Source of the DNA: an uncultured Nonlabens sp.
GTDB taxonomy: Bacteria > Bacteroidota > Bacteroidia > Flavobacteriales > Flavobacteriaceae
Direction of reading: 5' to 3'
Assembly: GCF_947495285.1 (NCBI RefSeq)
Contig: NZ_CANLXZ010000006.1
Location: 62,001-126,000 of the forward strand
DNA length: 64,000 bases
A model generated the notes under the pieces. The model saw only the letters and a list, made by a program, of their open reading frames with translations, was not told where the DNA came from and did not search any database. Positions 59,195-64,000 of the stretch are shown piece after piece. Numbering within the stretch: the stretch's first letter is position 1; every line of letters begins with the position of its first letter. The position numbers and the translations under genes were made by a program.

Positions 59195-60534
59195 AAAATT
59201 TAACTAAAGCAAAAAGATAATGATTACTATTCTATTTTATAGAAAAATATTAAAAGCTTATTAATGACATTACCCAATTAATTTAATAAGCTAAAACAAA
59301 ATAAGTTTAACTTTAAACACTATCTATACTTTATCGTTTATATACTATATGCTTAAAAACAGGATGATCACTACCCTTTAATTTGTTGATTTTATAGACC
59401 TTTTTTTTAATTACTTTTATGAAGTAGATTTAAAGGTTTTTTAACAGCTTTATCTGTTCATTAAGACAACTTGTTATTGATTTTTATAAGTAGTTACCTA
59501 TTAAAATGAGTAACAAAAAATGTATAATCATGAGTTTTCTAATCTTCATCGAGAAGACCAAGAAATCGGTTAACTCAGAACAATTATATTCATGTTATTT
59601 GCAGCTTAAAAGAATACTTGCCTTCCCATTTTTGAGCAAAACATTTCAAAACATCAGTAGTAAATTGTACAGTAAGTTCATCACAGATGTTTCACATATC
59701 TTATGTCCATGGTTTTATACTTTAGGACCAGCTATCTACTTAGAGGTTTTTTATTATCTTTTACAAAACGCAAATTTGAGTTTAACATTCAGAGATAGAA
59801 TATTTATTGGCACAGTAAAACCTTTGAGAATATAGGTTAACAAAATCAGTATTTTTTAAACAAACAGGACGTCTATTACTACAAGAACAATCATTTAAAA
59901 ATAAACTTAACTCATTAATCATCTAGAGCCTTAAACAACTTTGTTACCCCATCTAGATTGCTCTGCGATGATCTGTAAAGCTTTGTGTATCGCTAGGCAA
60001 TTCCATTCTTACTTTAAAGACTGTTACGTCTATTCAGAAAATAAGAAAAAGAGATTCTAAAAGACTATTATTCTATACTAGAATATTAATAGTAATAGCA
60101 GCTGTTCTCAACAAGCTGGTAGAGATACTTAAAAATCAAATAACACAAGTATTTCTTGTTTCATATCAATAAAACTCATTCACAAGGAATAGAGTGATAT
60201 AATTACATTTCAATACCGTTTAAAACACTATTGCCTTAAAAAACAATCATAGGGTTAAAAGAAAGGTTATAACCTTTAAAAACGCTTCTAATCTACACAC
60301 CAAAGCATGCTCGTATCTTTTTACTGGACTATACCATACGAGTATTACCAGAAATAATATTTTTGTTTTTAATGTTCTTTAATTGACTGTTAGATTTAAT
60401 ATGGAGTGTAATCCAGACGCTATGAGATTACAAATGTTTAAAAAGCCTGTTAGTTTATTACCGTTCTCAATGAGTTTGAGATAATCTTACTTTGATGAAT
60501 ATTCTTTAAAGTACCTTGTTCAAATTTAAAAGTA
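59195..60534. other. Gene-poor AT-rich region
   Basis: More than 1.3 kb with no convincing gene. Short open stretches on both strands (for example a minus-strand 30-codon stretch reading VQFTTDVLKCFAQKWEGK near 59600-59690) look like decayed coding sequence but match nothing I can name. Its place beside a sugar-type regulator suggests that the regulated genes were lost here. Confidence 0.5.
59506..59835 (+). CDS. Doubtful 109-residue open frame
   Basis: The frame starts MSNKKCIIMSFLIFIEKTKK and ends VKPLRI. It has many Ser, Phe, Leu and Tyr residues, as expected from unselected AT-rich DNA, and no signal, membrane plan or known motif. I list it only because it is the longest frame in the gene-poor region; it is more likely decayed sequence than a gene. 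Confidence 0.2.
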   Translation: MSNKKCIIMSFLIFIEKTKKSVNSEQLYSCYLQLKRILAFPFLSKTFQNISSKLYSKFITDVSHILCPWFYTLGPAIYLEVFYYLLQNANLSLTFRDRIFIGTVKPLRI

Positions 60535-60570
60535 AAAAAATAGCTAGAGTCAAGACACTAGCTATTTTTT
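60535..60570. terminator. Stem-loop terminator of the T9SS operon
   Basis: AAAAAATAGCTAG (60535-60547) and CTAGCTATTTTTT (60558-60570) form a 13-bp stem with A/T runs, working on either strand. It is 146 bp after the OmpA-like gene stop. Confidence 0.75.
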
Positions 60571-60715
60571 AATTACGCGGTTTATGTAATACTACGTTAT
60601 TGAACTATTGTAGAACAATCAAGTAGTTTGTAAATTAGAAGTTTTGATAAAAAACCCTCTACAATTAAATAGAATTAATTTTATATCTAGTTTAAAACTT
60701 ATAACAGGTTGAGTC

Positions 60716-62704
60716 TTATTTTTTAATCACTATAAACTCAGATCGTCTATTTAATTGATGTTCTTCTTCTGTACATTCCACACCATTAGAACATTGATTC
60801 ACTAATTGAAACTCTCCATAACCTCTAGCTGTGATTCTGTCTGCAGAAATTCCCTTCATAATAAGATAAGCTCTTGTAGACTTTGCTCTTCTATCACTTA
60901 ACTTTATGTTATAGCCATCTGGTGCTCTACTATCCGTATGAGAACGTACATCTATCTGAACTGTTGGATATGCTTTCATATAACGCAACACTTTTTGTAA
61001 TTCCAACTCAGCATCTGGGCGTATATTATGTTTATCAAAATCAAAATAAATCATATTGATATCTAGAATATCATTTAGATCATCTCCTTCTTTAACATTT
61101 TTTAACCTATCGTCAATAGACTTACTTATCTGTAATGGCAAATCGATAGTCGCCACCGTGTTCGGTGTTGTAGTATTAGCTTCAGCTGGAGAATACCCTT
61201 CTTTAAAAGCTCTTATAGAATAATCACTAGCACAGCTTACCATAAATTTATATGCAGCGTCTTTACCGACTACGACAGACTCTATTACAGAATTATTTTG
61301 ATCTAGTAGATCAACCTGTGTGTCAGGCATCAATAATCCCGTTTTTTCATTTGTAACAACACCCTTTAAAATGTCCATACAGACAAGTGGATCATTTTGG
61401 ACAAATCTATAAATATCATCCAGTCCTTTACCTTCTGGTCTATTAGAACTGAAATAACCCATCTGAGTACTATCGTTAATTATAAATGAAAAATCATCAT
61501 GCTGACCATTAACGGGCTTACCTATATTAGTAACTCTAATACTGTTTTTATTATAAGTTTCACTTAACGGAGTAACAAAGATATCTAGACCTCCTAGCCC
61601 CATATGTCCTGTTGATGAAAAATATAAATCTCCATTATCAGATATAAATGGAAACAGCTCATTTCCTGCTGTGTTAATGGAAGATACATTTACAGGTTCT
61701 GAAAGTTCTCCTTCTTCATCTAAATCTACATACCAAATATCAGAAAGAACTCTACCTTCTAACCCTTCTTTACTTCCAGGTCTATCACTTGCAAAATAAA
61801 GTCTAGACTCCTCAATGTTTAAAGCAGGGTGAGCGGTTGAAAACTCATCTCCGTTAATTTTTAGATCAGTAATATTACCCCATCCTTTTGAAGTTTTTTG
61901 AGCTCTGAATATTCTCAGCTTATTCACATCGTCAGAACTCTTTTTAAAGTTACTATTAAAATAGTTGTTACTAGAATAATAAACTGTCTGACCATCTTTT
62001 GTAAAAACGGCATTACTTTCATGGAATTTTGTGTTTAATTTTTCATCACCACCGTTGCCAAATTTAGTTACATTACTCAACTCACCGGTGAGCGTATCCA
62101 TATCTGCCTTAAAAAGATCTAAAAATTGTCTGTCATTCCATTTGTGTTTTCTACTTATAAGAGAAGAACTGTCTCTTGCACTTGCAAAAACTACTTTATT
62201 TGTTCCTCGATAATAAGCCGCTCCAAAATCTTGACTTTTTGTATTAATAACCTCATTTACTATAGAAAACCTATAAGACTGTAATTCTATTAAATCAATG
62301 TAATTAACATCGTTAGCATATTCATTGATGTAATCATCATCACCGTTTATCCTTCTATACTTATCAAGTAAACTGTTTGCTTTAGTATAATCACCTACAG
62401 CTTTTAATGATTGTATAAATCTGAAGTAGTATTCTTTTGATATAGTATCTTGATTGTATTCAAAAAGCTTAGAATACCATTTATGTGCATTCTTATAATC
62501 ATTATTAAAGTAATAAGTGTCTCCTAACTTCTGAAAGAGCTCTACACTTTCATAACCATTATTGACAATTTCAAGATACATTTTTTGAGCTTCAATAAAT
62601 GCGTAGTTTTCATAATTTTTGTTAGAAGAACCTATCTTTTTTTCTTGAGAAAAAGATAGACTCGAACTGAAAACAAAAAGTAATATGTATAGTTTTTTAA
62701 ACAT
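60716..62704 (-). CDS. OmpA-family T9SS protein (PorE-like; TPR, PD40, OmpA)
   Basis: A 662-residue envelope protein with signal peptide (about 1-19, SFSQ), two to three TPR motifs (about 25-110, LFQKLGDTYYFNNDYKNAHK), WD40/PD40-like beta-propeller repeats (about 140-420, FASDRPGSKEGLEG, LYFSSTGHMGLGGLDIFV), a carboxypeptidase-regulatory-like domain (about 440-525) and a peptidoglycan-binding OmpA domain (about 550-660, YFDFDKHNIRPDAELELQKV, SHTDSRAPDGYN, RRSEFIVIKK). This order is that of PorE, which links the type IX machine to peptidoglycan. It follows the PorP/SprF gene by 23 nt. Confidence 0.9.
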   Translation of the reverse strand: MFKKLYILLFVFSSSLSFSQEKKIGSSNKNYENYAFIEAQKMYLEIVNNGYESVELFQKLGDTYYFNNDYKNAHKWYSKLFEYNQDTISKEYYFRFIQSLKAVGDYTKANSLLDKYRRINGDDDYINEYANDVNYIDLIELQSYRFSIVNEVINTKSQDFGAAYYRGTNKVVFASARDSSSLISRKHKWNDRQFLDLFKADMDTLTGELSNVTKFGNGGDEKLNTKFHESNAVFTKDGQTVYYSSNNYFNSNFKKSSDDVNKLRIFRAQKTSKGWGNITDLKINGDEFSTAHPALNIEESRLYFASDRPGSKEGLEGRVLSDIWYVDLDEEGELSEPVNVSSINTAGNELFPFISDNGDLYFSSTGHMGLGGLDIFVTPLSETYNKNSIRVTNIGKPVNGQHDDFSFIINDSTQMGYFSSNRPEGKGLDDIYRFVQNDPLVCMDILKGVVTNEKTGLLMPDTQVDLLDQNNSVIESVVVGKDAAYKFMVSCASDYSIRAFKEGYSPAEANTTTPNTVATIDLPLQISKSIDDRLKNVKEGDDLNDILDINMIYFDFDKHNIRPDAELELQKVLRYMKAYPTVQIDVRSHTDSRAPDGYNIKLSDRRAKSTRAYLIMKGISADRITARGYGEFQLVNQCSNGVECTEEEHQLNRRSEFIVIKK

Positions 62705-62727
62705 AATATATGCTGTGTTTATTTTTC

Positions 62728-63663
62728 TTAGAAGAAACGAGGTGTAATGATACGATCGTAGCTGTTAAATAATTCAAATCTCATAAATAGTTCATAACTA
62801 CCGTCATTAAAAACAGTGTTTCCTAACTCTGTAGTTTCTCTATCATAGGCAAATCCGATCATCATTTGATCACTTAGTTGAAAGCCTACTAAACCTGTTA
62901 CCGCTGCACTCCATCTATAAGCTGCTCCTAATGTCAATTTTTCATTAAACAAAAAGTTTGCTGACAGATCTACCTGTAATGGAGCTCCTTGAACCACTTT
63001 TACTAATGCAGATGGTTTAAACTTAATTGCATCATTTAAGTCCAGAATATAACCTGCCGTAGCAAAATAATGTATTCTTTCACTAGCGATAAAAGTCGTA
63101 CTTGAAGAGTCATTACTCTCATCAAAATGATCTGTTTGAAACAAATTAGGGGCACTTAATCCTAAATAAAAATTCTCTGTATGGTAATACATCCCTAAAC
63201 CTACCGTAGGAGAAAGCTTATTTTCAATATTTTCCATTAACCTAGAGTCACCTTCATCAAAGCGACTCAGTTTTGTGAAATCAACATTTAGCACATGAAT
63301 ACCTCCTTTAAGACCAAAACTTAATCGAGAATCCTCGCCTACTGGAATCGTATAACTAAAATCTGCAGCTACATAAGTCTCATCTGCCGGGCCTATCTCA
63401 TCATTTACTATACTCAATCCTAGACCTACACGACTGTTAGAAAGAGGAGTGTGAAATGATAGCGTCTGGGTTCTTGGTGCTCCATCTAGACCTACCCACT
63501 GACTTCGGTGTAAACCTACTATACTTGCTACTCCTCGATTACCTGCATAAGCGGGATTTACAACTATAGGATTATAAGAGTACTGACTGTATTGAGGATC
63601 TTGTTGTGCGGTAACCGCTTTCGCGAAAGCGAATAACAATAAACAAGTTAATATTTTTTTCAT
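62728..63663 (-). CDS. PorP/SprF family type IX secretion protein
   Basis: A 311-residue outer-membrane protein of the PorP/SprF family. Signal peptide about 1-19 (ending AVTAQ), then the family start QQDPQYSQYSYNPIVVNPAYA and GNRGVASIVGLHRSQWVGLDG; the body is barrel-like with VGLGLSIVNDEIGPADET and ends in Phe. SprF-type members are needed to export a particular adhesin encoded just upstream, which is the case here. A palindrome copy lies inside the signal peptide (AFAKAV). Confidence 0.93.
   Translation of the reverse strand: MKKILTCLLLFAFAKAVTAQQDPQYSQYSYNPIVVNPAYAGNRGVASIVGLHRSQWVGLDGAPRTQTLSFHTPLSNSRVGLGLSIVNDEIGPADETYVAADFSYTIPVGEDSRLSFGLKGGIHVLNVDFTKLSRFDEGDSRLMENIENKLSPTVGLGMYYHTENFYLGLSAPNLFQTDHFDESNDSSSTTFIASERIHYFATAGYILDLNDAIKFKPSALVKVVQGAPLQVDLSANFLFNEKLTLGAAYRWSAAVTGLVGFQLSDQMMIGFAYDRETTELGNTVFNDGSYELFMRFELFNSYDRIITPRFF
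63616..63631. repeat. Dispersed palindrome, copy 16 (in CDS)
   Basis: Exact CGCTTTCGCGAAAGCG in the signal-peptide part of the PorP/SprF gene; the minus strand reads Ala-Phe-Ala-Lys-Ala. Confidence 0.95.
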
Positions 63664-63683
63664 GCTATACTATTTTTCAATTA

Positions 63684-63712
63684 ACCTGCCCTAACTATTA
63701 ATTAGGGCAGGT
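63684..63712. repeat. Hairpin between adhesin and PorP/SprF genes
   Basis: ACCTGCCCTAA (63684-63694) and TTAGGGCAGGT (63702-63712) form a perfect 11-bp stem with a 7-nt loop in the 58-bp gap. No T-run follows on the minus strand, so it more likely processes or stabilises the mRNA, or attenuates it, than terminates. Confidence 0.65.
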
Positions 63713-63721
63713 AAGATTTAT

Positions 63722-64000
63722 TTATCTGATATATAGATATCCTGCTAGTTGTTGAGTTGCACCAAAGTCATCGACATATTCAATAACATAGTAGTACGTT
63801 CCTGTAGGCAACTTCTCTCCTGAAGAAATTGTTGTTCTACCATTAGAAATTCCATCGAATCGTTTTGTAACGTTGTCATAACCAACCTCGTTATAAACCT
63901 CTACTCCCCAACGATTGTAAATTCTAACGGTATTATCAAAGTTCTCAATTCCTTGAAGGAAGAAGAAATCGTTCTCATTATCATCGTTAGGAGTAACAGC
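63722..64000 (-). CDS. C-terminus of a T9SS-exported (gliding) adhesin, partial
   Basis: Only the last 92 codons are in the window; the stop TAA is at 63722-63724. They encode the type B gliding-motility C-terminal domain: [45 protein letters not shown] and a final LAGYLYIR. This domain directs export by the type IX system. Position directly upstream of the PorP/SprF gene fits an SprB-like surface adhesin, with the pair acting together. The size of the whole protein cannot be seen. Confidence 0.9.
   Translation of the reverse strand, partial: AVTPNDDNENDFFFLQGIENFDNTVRIYNRWGVEVYNEVGYDNVTKRFDGISNGRTTISSGEKLPTGTYYYVIEYVDDFGATQQLAGYLYIR

Noticed and set aside
3578..63631. Palindromes as transposon ends (MITE)
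   Set aside because: No paired ends, no target duplication and no constant internal sequence; copies inside genes keep the frame and seemingly the protein length.
3578..63631. Palindromes as ordinary rho-independent terminators
   Set aside because: Seven copies are inside genes, and several intergenic ones lie next to a separate canonical terminator; no T-run follows the stem consistently.

Overview
The window is a 64 kb stretch of an AT-rich chromosome of a member of the Flavobacteriaceae (Bacteroidota), probably marine. The evidence is a type IX secretion / gliding set (PorP/SprF-like protein, OmpA-like PorE relative, two proteins ending in the gliding-motility C-terminal sorting domain), DUF4293 divergent from rho, Bacteroidota-type promoters (TTG, about 19 nt, TAnnTTTG), no clear Shine-Dalgarno sequences, and many small OM-barrel and lipoprotein genes. 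Genus cannot be fixed from the sequence alone.

Layout. 1-4.0 kb: end of an outer-membrane barrel gene and a 1007-residue TPR protein. 4.1-9.9 kb: ftsE followed by a surface-polysaccharide glycosyltransferase cluster with one sugar-ketoisomerase-like cupin, then a Fic protein. 10.0-14.1 kb: 2-oxoacid dehydrogenase E2, then a DUF1599-recR-glycosyltransferase operon. 14.1-17.1 kb: folP-cdaA (c-di-AMP synthase)-zinc-ribbon membrane protein, plus a decayed copy of the last. 17.2-20.2 kb: truA-PH-like-ABC exporter operon. 20.3-24.8 kb: YfcE-type phosphoesterase, DUF4293, rho and small proteins. 24.9-31.4 kb: M16 peptidase, OM protein, MscS channel, lipoprotein. 31.4-35.0 kb: era, then an ECF sigma / membrane protein / OM protein module. 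35.0-40.3 kb: transposase remnant, rpsT, tRNA-Glu, proS, an Arg/Ser-tailed lipoprotein and a FadL-like protein. 40.6-45.3 kb: a 1533-residue T9SS cargo protein. 45.4-50.1 kb: folE, cysS, yidD, sodium symporter, CoA-binding protein. 50.3-51.3 kb: a tandemly duplicated REP-associated tyrosine transposase framed by three hairpins. 51.3-58.0 kb: fabH, AlkB-like oxygenase, hydrolase, DUF819 transporter, queD, idi. 58.1-60.7 kb: a LacI regulator beside a gene-poor stretch. 60.7-64.0 kb: T9SS/gliding operon.

The most striking signal is not a gene. A short perfect palindrome, CGCTTTCGCGAAAGCG, often extended to TTCC...GGAA, occurs 16 times (12 exact 16-mers, three with the 14-bp core, one with a single mismatch), about once per 4 kb. 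Gaps are unusually even (1.8-6.6 kb). Nine copies sit just 3' of genes, seven lie inside coding sequence in all three reading frames, and none lies in a divergent promoter gap. It behaves like a genome-wide DNA signal (uptake, segregation, recombination or nucleoid binding) rather than a transposon. Other points of interest are the RayT/hairpin tandem, a hydrolase lacking its nucleophilic serine, a hairpin touching the start codon of the DUF819 gene, and several decayed genes.
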